From contig JAFLSQ010000022.1 in NCBI GenBank assembly GCA_022510865.1, positions 1-38,539 of the forward strand: a stretch of DNA of 38,539 nt. The letters are read 5' to 3'. Position 1 is the first letter of the stretch. Each line of letters begins with the position of its first letter. A model generated the notes under the pieces. The model was not told where the DNA came from. It saw only the letters and a list, made by a program, of their open reading frames with translations, and made no database searches. Origin of the DNA: Treponema sp. Its GTDB lineage: Bacteria; Spirochaetota; Spirochaetia; Treponematales; Treponemataceae. Both the position numbers and the translations under genes were made by a program. Shown piece by piece: positions 6,776 to 14,832 of this stretch.

Positions 6776-9202
6776 ATGAAATATGGTTATTTTGATGATG
6801 ACAAGGCTGAGTATGTCATCACCCGTCCGGATACTCCGACTTCATGGAGCAATTACCTTGGTTCTACAGTTTACGGTGCTGTAATCACAAACAATGCCGG
6901 CGGCTACGGATTTTATAAGTCCGGCGCGCAGGGCAGGTTCATGCGGCTTCGCTTCAACGCAGTTCCGATGGATCAGCCCGGCCGTTATTTTTATCTTCGT
7001 GACCAGGATGACGGCGATTTCTGGTCGGCTTCGTGGCAGCCTGTGGGCAAACCGCTTGACCAGTACAAAAGCGAGTGCCGCCACGGAACGGCGTATACAA
7101 TCATCACGTCTGAATACAAAGGAATTAAGAGCGAGACAAAATATTATGTTCCGCTCGGGCAGAATTTTGAGTATTGGCGCTTGAAAGTCACTAACACTTC
7201 GGACAAGGCAAGAAAAATCCGTGTGTTCTCCTACTGCGAGTTCGCGAATCAGTGGAACACGACGCAGGATCAGGTGAATTTGCAGTATTCGCTTTTTATC
7301 GTCAAAGGCGAGAAAGTCGGCGATAATCTTCTGCGCTATTCTATTCAGGACAATCTTTACATCCAGCATCCGGAATGGGAGGTTGGCGGCGCGTACATGA
7401 GCCAGTGGGTCGCGCTTGTCGGCACGCCGATGACAGGATTTGACACCAGCCGCGAGGCGTTCATCGGAACTTACGGCAGCTATGAGCATCCGAAAGCTGT
7501 GGTGGATGGCGCGTGCACGAATTCCGAGGCTTACGGAGACAACTCATGCGGAACAGTTCAGGGGGATTTGGAGCTTAAGCCCGGCGAGACAAAAGAAATC
7601 ATGCTCATGCTTGGAATCGATGATGCCCGCGCGGTCGGCCAGAAAATCGTCAATGAGTTCGGCAGCTTCAAGCGCGCGGATGAGGAATTCGACAAGCTTG
7701 TGAAAAACTGGCATGCAAAGCTCGGGTCGTTCAAGGCAATCACACCGGACGAGGACATCAATCACACTGTGAACGTCTGGGGATTGTACAACTGCCTCAT
7801 CACGTTCGCGTGGTCGCGGGCTGCCTCGCTTGTCTACAACGGAGAGCGTGACGGTCTTGGCTACCGCGATTCCGTGCAGGATATTCTTGGCGTGTCTGCC
7901 GCAATTCCCGAGGAGGCGGAGGAGCGTCTTGTGCGGATGATAAGCGGCCAGTGTCAGAACGGCGGCGCGGTTTCTGTAATCTCAAAGGATTTCAATGCGG
8001 GGCACGAGAAAGCACCCGATCCCGAGGAATTCCGCTCCGATGACTGCGAGTGGTTCTTCAACGCGGTTCCGTGCTATGTCGCCGAGACAGGAAATTTTGA
8101 TTTTTATAATAAAGTTGTTCCTTATGCGGATGGCGGGGAGGCCACGGTTTACGGTCATCTTAAACGTGCGCTTGAGTTCAACTTGGAGCGCATGGGCGCG
8201 GACGGACTTCCCTGCGGTCTTCTTGCGGACTGGAACGACTGCCTCAAGCTGGGCTACAACGGCGAGTCTTTGTTCGTGGCGTTCCAGCTGCGCCTTGGCC
8301 TGACAACTTACGCCGATATTTCTGAGCGTCTTGGCAAAAAAGACGAGGCTGCGTGGGCCATCAAACAGCGCGATACTTTGGACGCGAACATCCAGAAAAA
8401 ATGCTGGGACGGAAAATGGTTCATCTGGGCTGTCGGCGAGGACGGAACGGTTTACGGAACTCAGTCCATAGAGGAGGGGCAGATTTATTTCAATACTCAG
8501 GTGTGGGCGGTCATGTCATCAGCCGCAACTGCGGAGCAGGCAAAGCTCTGCATGGAGGCTGTGAAAGAGAAACTTGCGACTCCTTACGGCCTCATGCTCT
8601 GCGCTCCGCCGTTTGTGAAGACACGAAGCGATCTTATGACTTCTGTGGTCTTCCTGCCGGGAATTAAAGAGAACGCCGGAATCTTCAATCATACTCAGGG
8701 ATGGGGTGTGATTGCCGAGACAATGCTCGGGAACGGAGACCGCGCCTACGAGTACTGCAAGGCCTCAATCCCTGCCGCATACAACGACAAGGCGGAAATC
8801 CGCCAGAGCGAGCCTTATGTGGTGGGCCAGACAACCTACTCAACGTTCAGCAAGCGTCCGGGAAACACAAGGACATCATGGCTTTCTGGCGCGGGAACAT
8901 GGTCGTATTACGCAATCACGCAGTATATGCTGGGAATCAAACCGCAGTATGACGGACTTCTGATTGACCCGTGCATTAAGCACGACTGGGACGGCTTTAC
9001 CGTCGAGCGCAGGTGGAGGAAAATGAACCTGCACATCGAGGTTAAAAATCCGCAGCATGTTTGCAAGGGCGTCGAGTACATTGAGGTGGACGGAAAACGC
9101 CTTGATGCGGCTGTAATTCCCGCGGGCATGATTAAGGACGGAACAAGGATTGTGGCTTATATGGGCAAGGATGCCAAAACCTTCCCTGTGGAGCGCGTCT
9201 AG
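6776..9202 (+). CDS. GH94 disaccharide phosphorylase (cellobiose or N,N'-diacetylchitobiose type)
   Basis: The 808-residue protein opens like known GH94 phosphorylases (MKYGYFDDDKAEYVITRP, YLGS, NNAGGY). It has the catalytic acid Asp485 in LLADWNDCL and the NAGIFNHTQGW phosphate-site region, and closes with DPCIKHDWDGFTVERRWR. GH94 enzymes split a beta-linked disaccharide with phosphate in the cytoplasm, giving a sugar 1-phosphate and saving ATP. The order DGGEATVYGHL before the catalytic Asp and a Cys-containing SCGT segment near residue 260 recall chitobiose phosphorylase more than cellobiose phosphorylase, but I cannot decide the substrate. ATG 6776 has GAGG at good spacing. The gene is monocistronic, with its own promoter and terminator. 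Confidence 0.9.
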   Translation: MKYGYFDDDKAEYVITRPDTPTSWSNYLGSTVYGAVITNNAGGYGFYKSGAQGRFMRLRFNAVPMDQPGRYFYLRDQDDGDFWSASWQPVGKPLDQYKSECRHGTAYTIITSEYKGIKSETKYYVPLGQNFEYWRLKVTNTSDKARKIRVFSYCEFANQWNTTQDQVNLQYSLFIVKGEKVGDNLLRYSIQDNLYIQHPEWEVGGAYMSQWVALVGTPMTGFDTSREAFIGTYGSYEHPKAVVDGACTNSEAYGDNSCGTVQGDLELKPGETKEIMLMLGIDDARAVGQKIVNEFGSFKRADEEFDKLVKNWHAKLGSFKAITPDEDINHTVNVWGLYNCLITFAWSRAASLVYNGERDGLGYRDSVQDILGVSAAIPEEAEERLVRMISGQCQNGGAVSVISKDFNAGHEKAPDPEEFRSDDCEWFFNAVPCYVAETGNFDFYNKVVPYADGGEATVYGHLKRALEFNLERMGADGLPCGLLADWNDCLKLGYNGESLFVAFQLRLGLTTYADISERLGKKDEAAWAIKQRDTLDANIQKKCWDGKWFIWAVGEDGTVYGTQSIEEGQIYFNTQVWAVMSSAATAEQAKLCMEAVKEKLATPYGLMLCAPPFVKTRSDLMTSVVFLPGIKENAGIFNHTQGWGVIAETMLGNGDRAYEYCKASIPAAYNDKAEIRQSEPYVVGQTTYSTFSKRPGNTRTSWLSGAGTWSYYAITQYMLGIKPQYDGLLIDPCIKHDWDGFTVERRWRKMNLHIEVKNPQHVCKGVEYIEVDGKRLDAAVIPAGMIKDGTRIVAYMGKDAKTFPVERV

Positions 9203-9217
9203 TCATAAATCACGATT

Positions 9218-9254
9218 TTCAGGGATGGGATTACCATCCTGTCCCTGAATTTTT
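9218..9254 (+). terminator. Rho-independent terminator of the GH94 gene
   Basis: TTCAGGGA (9218-9225) pairs with TCCCTGAA (9242-9249), with a nested GGATGG/CCATCC option inside, followed by a short run of T. It begins 15 nt after the GH94 stop codon. Confidence 0.75.
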
Positions 9255-9288
9255 GTCCGAAAAAACACGCGCATAAAGCCTGATGGTA

Positions 9289-9317
9289 TTGCACAAAAAA
9301 TCCATTTCTGATAGTAT
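9289..9317 (+). promoter_or_regulatory. Promoter of the rplU-rpmA operon
   Basis: TTGCAC (9289-9294), 17-bp spacer, TAGTAT (9312-9317). The predicted start near 9324 leaves a leader of almost 140 nt before rplU. Confidence 0.65.
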
Positions 9318-9324
9318 CTGTGAT

Positions 9325-9462
9325 ACGTGTTTAGACTGTAGGATTAGTGGCGTTTAATCCCCGTTTTACGCTCAATCCGGTCTTTCATCAGTCTTTTGCA
9401 GATTGGATTACTTTTCCTTCTGTCCACTGCTCTGGACGCTTATAAATAACAAGAGGTATTGT
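9325..9462 (+). promoter_or_regulatory. Structured 5' leader of rplU (candidate L21 regulatory leader)
   Basis: The leader contains GGATTA (9341-9346), TAATCC (9355-9360) and a second GGATTA (9405-9410), so TAATCC can pair with either copy but not both. AGACTG (9333-9338) pairs with CAGTCT (9389-9394), enclosing the first hairpin. A final hairpin GTCCA/TGGAC (9422-9437) ends shortly before the Shine-Dalgarno AAGAGG. This is the usual layout of an autoregulated ribosomal-protein leader. L21 leaders are known in Firmicutes; whether this one is related cannot be judged by eye. Confidence 0.5.
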
Positions 9463-9777
9463 ATGTACGCTACAATTGAATTTAAGGGCAAACAGTACAA
9501 AGCAGAGAAAGATGCTGTCCTTACCGTAGACAAAGTTGATGCTGAGAAAGGAACAAAAATCGACATTGACACAGTTCTTTTGGTGAGCGATGGAGATAAA
9601 ATCAGTGTTGGTGCTCCTTATGTTAAAGGTGCTAAGGTGACTGTTGTTGTTGAGGAGTCTTTCAGGGATAAGAAAGTGCTTGTTTTCAAGTACAAGTCCA
9701 AGAAGGATTATCACCGTCTCATCGGTCACAGGCAGCATTATACAAAGGTTCGCGTTGATTCAATCACGCTCGCATAA
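9463..9777 (+). CDS. rplU: 50S ribosomal protein L21
   Basis: This 104-residue protein is a full-length L21, a component of the large ribosomal subunit that contacts 23S rRNA near L20. The start MYATIEFKGKQYKAEKDAVLTVDK and the C-terminal RNA-binding tail (KYKSKKDYHRLIGHRQHYTKVRVDSI) are diagnostic. ATG 9463 is preceded by AAGAGG. rpmA starts 31 nt after its stop. Codon use is more T/A-ending than in neighbouring genes, as expected for a highly expressed gene with its own codon preference. Confidence 0.97.
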   Translation: MYATIEFKGKQYKAEKDAVLTVDKVDAEKGTKIDIDTVLLVSDGDKISVGAPYVKGAKVTVVVEESFRDKKVLVFKYKSKKDYHRLIGHRQHYTKVRVDSITLA

Positions 9778-9808
9778 TCGATTTTAATCTTTAAAAAAGG
9801 AGACTGTT

Positions 9809-10063
9809 ATGGGAAGAACTAGAGGCGGAAGCGGCGCGAAAAACGGCCGTGACTCAAATCCGAAGAATCTGGGTGTTAAAAAATATGCTGGTGAGGATGT
9901 GACTGCCGGCTCAATTCTTGTGCGCCAGCGCGGAACAAAATTCTATCCTGGCAAGAACGTTATGAGAGCCGGAGACGACAGCTTGTTCGCGACTGCTGAC
10001 GGAAAGGTTGTCTACGGCAAGCGCATGAACCGCAAATACATTTCTGTAGAGGCGGAGAAATAA
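9809..10063 (+). CDS. rpmA: 50S ribosomal protein L27
   Basis: L27 (84 aa) sits near the peptidyl-transferase centre, its flexible N-terminal tail contacting the P-site tRNA. The start [25 protein letters not shown] is the mature Gly-rich form without the cleaved N-terminal extension found in some Firmicutes. AAAAGGAG precedes ATG 9809 at good spacing. It is the second gene of the rplU operon, and a terminator hairpin separates it from obgE. Confidence 0.97.
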   Translation: MGRTRGGSGAKNGRDSNPKNLGVKKYAGEDVTAGSILVRQRGTKFYPGKNVMRAGDDSLFATADGKVVYGKRMNRKYISVEAEK

Positions 10064-10083
10064 AATCCGCTTTCTTTTGAGCA

Positions 10084-10121
10084 ATGCCCGGTATGACTAA
10101 AATCAGCCGGGTATTTTTTTT
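10084..10121 (+). terminator. Terminator/attenuator between rpmA and obgE
   Basis: ATGCCCGG (10084-10091) pairs with CCGGGTAT (10107-10114), followed by eight T. The obgE Shine-Dalgarno (TGGAG) follows immediately. No clear new promoter is visible for obgE, so partial read-through probably sets a lower level of obgE than of the ribosomal proteins. Confidence 0.75.
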
Positions 10122-10130
10122 GGAGTTTTT

Positions 10131-11258
10131 ATGATTGGTTTTGCAGACGAGGCTACAATTGAGGTGCGCTCCGGAAACGGCGGGAACGGCTGTGTCGCGT
10201 TCCGCAGGGAGAAGTACATTCCTCACGGCGGTCCGAACGGCGGCGACGGCGGAAAGGGCGGGGATGTCATTTTTACGGTTAAGCGTAATATGCGCACTCT
10301 GGCAAAACTGCGCCACCGCCATTTTTTCAAGGCACGGAACGGCGGGGATGGTCAGGGCTGGAACCGCTTCGGGGCGGACGGCGAGGACTGCGTGATTGCG
10401 GTGCCGCCGGGAACGACAATCCGTGATGCGGAGACGGGTGAGATTATCCACGATTTTTCTACCGCAACTGAGGATGAGACTTTCACGTATCTGCGCGGCG
10501 GCAACGGCGGCTGGGGGAACGTGCATTTCAAGACATCCACGAATCAGGCGCCGCGTCATGCGAATCCCGGGCAGCCCGGCGAGACGCGGATTCTCACGCT
10601 GGAGCTTTCAATCATGGCGGACGCGGGGCTTGTGGGCTTTCCGAACGCGGGAAAATCATCGTTGCTGACTTTTTTCACGAACGCGCGGCCGAAAATCGCA
10701 CCGTATCCGTTCACCACAATCATTCCGAACCTTGGCGTTCTGCGGGTGGACGAGGAGAGCGACATTATAATCGCGGATATTCCGGGAATCATCGAGGGCG
10801 CGTCCGAGGGGCTTGGCCTTGGCGACACTTTTCTCAAGCACATCACAAGGACCAGCTGCCTGATTTTTATGATAGACTGCTCGGATGATAATTACCTTGG
10901 CGCGTACGGAACGCTGTGCGATGAGCTGACAAAATACTCCGATGAGCTTATGGAAAAACCGCGCATTGTTCTCTGCAATAAAATTGATGTTGACGGCGCG
11001 TATGAGCGTGCCGTTGAGCTTGCGCAGAAAATCCGGGCGGATGAGCCTGGCACGGTCGCAATTCCTGTTTCTGTTGCCACGGGCCGCGGAATGAAGGACG
11101 CGCAGTCCCAGATTGTCCGGCTTGTCTCTGAGCGCGAGAACCGTAACATCGGGAATTCGGCAGCCGCGCCAAGCGCGTTCGGCAGCGGATTTCTTGCGAC
11201 CCGCGCCGTTACAGATGACGATGACGAGCAGGTGCAGTATCCGGGGAGCGAGAGTTAG
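10131..11258 (+). CDS. obgE: Obg GTPase, ribosome assembly
   Basis: Obg binds the 50S subunit and couples GTP/ppGpp levels to ribosome maturation. The 375-residue protein has the Gly-rich Obg fold (residues 1-160, with repeated GGNGG-type turns). The G domain follows, with the P-loop GFPNAGKSSLL near 170, DIPG for switch II, and NKID. The last 45 residues or so are a low-complexity acidic tail; there is no C-terminal OCT domain. The Shine-Dalgarno TGGAG precedes ATG 10131. It follows rplU-rpmA, as in many bacteria. Confidence 0.96.
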   Translation: MIGFADEATIEVRSGNGGNGCVAFRREKYIPHGGPNGGDGGKGGDVIFTVKRNMRTLAKLRHRHFFKARNGGDGQGWNRFGADGEDCVIAVPPGTTIRDAETGEIIHDFSTATEDETFTYLRGGNGGWGNVHFKTSTNQAPRHANPGQPGETRILTLELSIMADAGLVGFPNAGKSSLLTFFTNARPKIAPYPFTTIIPNLGVLRVDEESDIIIADIPGIIEGASEGLGLGDTFLKHITRTSCLIFMIDCSDDNYLGAYGTLCDELTKYSDELMEKPRIVLCNKIDVDGAYERAVELAQKIRADEPGTVAIPVSVATGRGMKDAQSQIVRLVSERENRNIGNSAAAPSAFGSGFLATRAVTDDDDEQVQYPGSES

Positions 11259-11284
11259 CGGCGGGCGGTCTTTTTGCCGGCAAC

Positions 11285-11313
11285 TTGTTTTTGCCGCTGT
11301 TTTTGGGTATATT
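11285..11313 (+). promoter_or_regulatory. Promoter candidate for yqeK-LCP-rsfS
   Basis: TTGTTT (11285-11290), 17-bp spacer, TATATT (11308-11313), 16 nt before ATG 11330. It could give the second half of the cluster independent expression. Confidence 0.5.
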
Positions 11314-11329
11314 AAAATCGGATTGGAAA

Positions 11330-11938
11330 ATGCAGACTGATTATTTGGCGTTAATAGAGAAAGTTCGTGATTTCACCGAGCAGAATGTGAAAAAATCCCG
11401 GTTCGAGCACTGCGTCCGCGTCGCCGAGATGACCGCGCTTTTGTGCAGATATTACGGCCTTGACGAGAGAAAAGGCTATCTTGCCGGAATCGGGCATGAT
11501 ATGTGCAAGAATTTTCCTGTGGACAGGCAGATGGAGATTGCCGTGCGGGACGGCGAGGAAATCACCGAGTACGAGCGGCGCAATCCTTCTATTGTTCACG
11601 GCAGGGCGGCGGCAGTCCTCATGGAGGAGAAATTCGGGATTACCGACCATGACATAAAAGAGGCGGTTGCGAATCATCCGTCGGCAAAACTTGGCATCTG
11701 CGATTTGGGTAAGTGCCTTTTTCTTGCGGACAAGATTGAGCCGGAGCGGCCTCAGTCCACAAAGGAGTACCGCGAGAATCTTATGCGGCTTTCGCTGAAC
11801 GGAATGTTTCTGTCAGTCCTGATTGAGAATTACGAGTACATCACCGTGAAAAAAGGCTATGAGATTTATCCCCATACGCTGGAGATGATAGATTATTACA
11901 AGCGGATAGTGAGTGAGGAAAATGAGAACAAAGCTTAG
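11330..11938 (+). CDS. yqeK: YqeK-type HD hydrolase (symmetrical Ap4A hydrolase)
   Basis: The 202-residue protein has an HD metal-site pattern: SRFEHCVRVAEM supplies the first His, GIGHDMCK the HD pair, VHGRAA the next His, and LADKIEP the final Asp. YqeK proteins cleave diadenosine tetraphosphate to ADP. ATG 11330 is preferred over an in-frame TTG at 11285, which lies inside the promoter. Its end overlaps the LCP gene by 17 nt. In many genomes nadD stands directly before yqeK; here the 71 nt between obgE and yqeK hold no such gene. Confidence 0.88.
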   Translation: MQTDYLALIEKVRDFTEQNVKKSRFEHCVRVAEMTALLCRYYGLDERKGYLAGIGHDMCKNFPVDRQMEIAVRDGEEITEYERRNPSIVHGRAAAVLMEEKFGITDHDIKEAVANHPSAKLGICDLGKCLFLADKIEPERPQSTKEYRENLMRLSLNGMFLSVLIENYEYITVKKGYEIYPHTLEMIDYYKRIVSEENENKA

Positions 11939-13127
11939 GAACGAGCAGAAAGGCATTATATTCATCGCTTTTATTCTGATTGTCGCGGCCGCGCTTTTCC
12001 TTGTGTTTTCCCTTGCTCTGCGGTCAAATGCGGTTGAGGATATCATCCAGCAGGAGCCGAGCCTTAGGACGCTTTTTGTTCTGGAGGACGAGGATTCCCA
12101 GATGCTTTTTTCCAGCGTCATGCTTTATTATCCGCAGTCGCAGAAAGCCGCGCTCATAAATCTGCCGTCTCACACCGGCGCAATCTGGTCATCGCTGAAC
12201 CGCGTTGACAGGCTCAAGAGCGTTTATTCAGAGACCGGGATTGACACATACAAACTTGAGGTTGAGAAACTGCTCGGCATAAAAATCCCGTTCTATATCA
12301 TCATAAATTTTGATGATTTTATAAGGCTTTCGGATTATCTTGGTGGAATGCGCGTATTCATCTCTGAGCCTGTGGATTTTATCTCCGAGAACGGCGAGCG
12401 ATGGCTTCTTCCGTCCGGCGCAATCAATCTTGACGGTGATAAAATCGGCGTTTATCTGCGCTACCGGCTGCCAGACGAGACTGAGGCGGATGTGCAGGAG
12501 CGGTATCAGAACTGTATGCAGGCCTTTTTGAGCGGGCTGCATGATAAAAAATACAAAATTTTTCTGGATGACGATAATTTTAAAATCTATTCTGATTGTC
12601 TGCGCTCGAACCTGAAAAAAACTGAGGAGCGCACCCTTGTGAGCGCGATTTCTGATGTTGATTCCGAGTCGATTCTGCGCCAGAGCATCACTGGCTCCTT
12701 GCGCCGCGTGGACGATCAGCTGCTTTTGTTCCCCGACAACAACGGCGAGTTCATCAAGGAGGCAGTCCGCCAGACTGTCTCAATCCTCAATTCTGCCGCG
12801 GATTCAATGACAAGCCGAATGTATGTGATTGAGATTCAGAACGGGACGACAGTGCAGGGGCTTGCCCGCAACACCTCGATTCTTTTCCAGAACGCGAATT
12901 ACGATGTCCTCAGCCCGGTCAATGCGGACAGAAATGATTACGAGGAGACTGTGATAATCGACCACATAGGAAACGAGACTGTCGCGAAGCTTGTGGGCGA
13001 ATTCATACACTGCACGAACATTCGCGAGCCGGAGATTGGGGAGGAGCGCGGCGGCTCTTCATCCGAAGCGAGCGTGGATTTTACGATTATCCTTGGAAGG
13101 GATTTTGACGGTCGCTATGTGCGATAA
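11922..13127 (+). CDS. LytR-CpsA-Psr (LCP) family envelope protein
   Basis: The protein (401 aa) has one N-terminal membrane anchor (about residues 10-32) and faces the periplasm. An LCP-like domain follows (about 60-250), recognisable by ALINLPSHTGAIW, the Asp/Arg-containing YIIINFDDFIRLSDYLGG, and YLRYRLPDETEADVQERYQ. A C-terminal LytR_C-type domain (about 300-395) begins MYVIEIQNGTTVQGLARN. LCP enzymes transfer polymers from lipid carriers to the cell wall; in a spirochaete the acceptor is unknown. The start overlaps yqeK, with GAGGAAA as Shine-Dalgarno, and rsfS follows 12 nt after the stop. Confidence 0.85.
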   Translation: MRTKLRNEQKGIIFIAFILIVAAALFLVFSLALRSNAVEDIIQQEPSLRTLFVLEDEDSQMLFSSVMLYYPQSQKAALINLPSHTGAIWSSLNRVDRLKSVYSETGIDTYKLEVEKLLGIKIPFYIIINFDDFIRLSDYLGGMRVFISEPVDFISENGERWLLPSGAINLDGDKIGVYLRYRLPDETEADVQERYQNCMQAFLSGLHDKKYKIFLDDDNFKIYSDCLRSNLKKTEERTLVSAISDVDSESILRQSITGSLRRVDDQLLLFPDNNGEFIKEAVRQTVSILNSAADSMTSRMYVIEIQNGTTVQGLARNTSILFQNANYDVLSPVNADRNDYEETVIIDHIGNETVAKLVGEFIHCTNIREPEIGEERGGSSSEASVDFTIILGRDFDGRYVR

Positions 13128-13139
13128 AAGGAGCGGAAA

Positions 13140-13490
13140 ATGAAGACTACCGAAGAGAAAGCGATTGAGATTGCGCGGCTGATGATTGACGGAAAAGGCA
13201 GCAATGTCGTGCTGCTTGACATAAGCGAGCTGAACAGCTGGACCGACTATTTTGTGATTGTCACGGTGAGCAGCTCCGTGCATTGGCAGGGGTTGTACAA
13301 GCAGATTAAGGAGTACATAAAGGACAACGATTTGGAGATTCACGTCACGAACAGAAAAAGACCTGACGGCGATGACTGGAATCTTGTGGATTTAGGTCCT
13401 GTTGTTGTGCACCTTATGTCTGACAGCGCAAGACAGTTCTATGATTTGGAGAAACTCTGGCAGGCAGGGCGCACCGTCTCATTGGACTAG
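13140..13490 (+). CDS. rsfS: Ribosomal silencing factor RsfS
   Basis: RsfS (116 aa here) binds L14 on the 50S subunit and blocks subunit joining when nutrients are scarce. The sequence has the family pattern: VVLLDISELNSWTDYFVIVTVSSSVH, then DDWNLVDLGPVVVHLMSDSARQFYDLEKLW. AAAGGAG precedes ATG 13140. It closes the rplU-obgE-yqeK cluster, which groups ribosome assembly and silencing functions. It converges on the acidic-protein gene with a 33-nt gap and no clear terminator. Confidence 0.95.
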   Translation: MKTTEEKAIEIARLMIDGKGSNVVLLDISELNSWTDYFVIVTVSSSVHWQGLYKQIKEYIKDNDLEIHVTNRKRPDGDDWNLVDLGPVVVHLMSDSARQFYDLEKLWQAGRTVSLD

Positions 13491-13523
13491 GTTGCCCGGG
13501 ATTTCCAGATGTGAGGTGGAGGC

Positions 13524-13778
13524 TTACTCATCGTCATCAAAGCCGCTTTTGTAGCGGCCGTAACCGTCCTCTTCCTCAACATCATCAAAAGGCTCGTCTA
13601 TGTCCTCTTCTTTGAAAACATCGTCAAAGTAAAGCTCTTCCTCGTCATCAAAATCGTCAAGGGCCTGGTCATCCTCTTCGTAATCGTCAAAGTCATCATC
13701 GAAATCCTCGTCAAAGTCATCGAAATCATCATCAGAAAAAGACAGAGGAAACTGCGCAAAAAAGGAACGGGCGGACAT
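13524..13778 (-). CDS. Small, extremely acidic protein of unknown function
   Basis: The product is 84 residues, of which 41 are Asp or Glu, arranged in clusters separated by Phe (DDDFDDFDEDFDDDFDD). Only the first dozen residues and a short GYGRYKSGF segment near the end are not acidic. It cannot fold as a normal globular domain and is probably disordered, perhaps binding basic proteins, RNA-binding surfaces or divalent cations. A good promoter (13837-13809) and GAGG five nt before the ATG argue that it is a real gene rather than a chance frame. I do not recognise a family. Confidence 0.75.
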   Translation of the reverse strand: MSARSFFAQFPLSFSDDDFDDFDEDFDDDFDDYEEDDQALDDFDDEEELYFDDVFKEEDIDEPFDDVEEEDGYGRYKSGFDDDE

Positions 13779-13808
13779 ATCAACCTCAAAATTTTTATTT
13801 TATACGGA

Positions 13809-13837
13809 AATTTAATTCACTGAAGAATTATTGTCAA
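13809..13837 (-). promoter_or_regulatory. Promoter of the acidic-protein gene
   Basis: On the minus strand: TTGACA (13837-13832), 17-bp spacer, TAAATT (13814-13809). The leader of about 24 nt carries TTGAGG before the start codon. Confidence 0.7.
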
Positions 13838-13897
13838 CTGGTCACGGCGCAATTTCAAATTTTTTATTGATATATTCCCGATATGCGGCCGCAGGGT

Positions 13898-13925
13898 TTG
13901 ACAAAAACGGAAAAATTGATATACT
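13898..13925 (+). promoter_or_regulatory. Promoter of ispE-spoVG
   Basis: TTGACA (13898-13903), 16-bp spacer, TATACT (13920-13925). It lies downstream of an in-frame ATG at 13883, which shows that this ATG is not the start. The predicted start point is about 4 nt before ATG 13937. Confidence 0.75.
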
Positions 13926-13936
13926 TACTATCAAAG

Positions 13937-14806
13937 ATGAGTTGTGATTTTTCAGTCCGGGCGTATGCAAAAGTTAATTTTGGATTAAACGTTTTGCCGA
14001 AGCGCGAGGATGGGTTTCACAATATCGAAAGTATATTTCAGACAGTCAGCTTGTATGATGAGCTGAGGGTGACGCTTCTTTCTGAAAAAGAATGCAGAGT
14101 ACGTTGCGATTCCTTGAGGCTGCCTGAAGATAATACTTTGGTAAAAGCTTATCAGGCATTCTGTGATGTTGCCGAATGCGATGTTCCCGGAGTCAGCGTT
14201 GAGCTGATAAAGGGGATTCCTTCCGGCGGCGGACTTGGCGGCGGCTCTTCTGATGCCGCTGCGCTTGTGCGGGTGCTTGAAAAATCATGCGGTGTGTTGC
14301 TTTCTGAAAGCCAGTCCGATTACATTGCTGCGAAAACTGGCAGCGATGTTTTCTTCTTTCTGCATACGGATGCGGAAGGAAAGGCTTGTGCTGTTGTTTC
14401 TGGGCGTGGTGAAATTGTAAGAAGGATAAAACCTCGGCATGATTTGTTTTTGTTGCTGGTTTTTCCTGATGTAAATTCATCTACCAAAAAGGCGTATGCC
14501 TTGGTAGACGAATTTTTAGCTGCAAGAAAAATGGTGACAGGGGCTGCTTTTTCTGATTTTGAGTCTGTATACAACAGATCTGTAGAAGAGTGGAACTTTG
14601 TAAATACCTTTACACCGGTTATTGTGGGCGCTTATGACCGAGTTCGAGATGCGCTGGATTTTTTGCGGAGCAGCGGATGTCCTTATGCGGAGATGTCCGG
14701 CTCCGGGTCTACAGTATACGGTGTGTTTACATTGTGGCAGCAAGCTTTGGATGTTCAAAAAAAGCTTGCAGATATTTTTGATTCCAAACTTGTACAGACA
14801 GTATAG
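13937..14806 (+). CDS. ispE: 4-diphosphocytidyl-2-C-methyl-D-erythritol kinase
   Basis: IspE phosphorylates CDP-methylerythritol in the MEP pathway of isoprenoid synthesis. The 289-residue protein is a GHMP kinase. Its start SVRAYAKVNFGLNVLPKREDGFHNIESIFQ matches the family, followed by the phosphate loop PSGGGLGGGSSDAA and the late glycine motif MSGSGSTVYGVF. ATG 13937 places this domain correctly, while the upstream ATG 13883 precedes the promoter. There is no Shine-Dalgarno, so the mRNA may be leaderless. Codon use is less GC-rich than in neighbouring enzymes. spoVG follows after 26 nt, an arrangement seen in many bacteria. Confidence 0.95.
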   Translation: MSCDFSVRAYAKVNFGLNVLPKREDGFHNIESIFQTVSLYDELRVTLLSEKECRVRCDSLRLPEDNTLVKAYQAFCDVAECDVPGVSVELIKGIPSGGGLGGGSSDAAALVRVLEKSCGVLLSESQSDYIAAKTGSDVFFFLHTDAEGKACAVVSGRGEIVRRIKPRHDLFLLLVFPDVNSSTKKAYALVDEFLAARKMVTGAAFSDFESVYNRSVEEWNFVNTFTPVIVGAYDRVRDALDFLRSSGCPYAEMSGSGSTVYGVFTLWQQALDVQKKLADIFDSKLVQTV

Positions 14807-14832
14807 TTGTACGGATAAGAAAGGCGGAAATT

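Noticed and set aside
13883..13936. Upstream ATG as the ispE start
   Set aside because: The promoter (13898-13925) lies downstream of it and IspE homology begins after ATG 13937.
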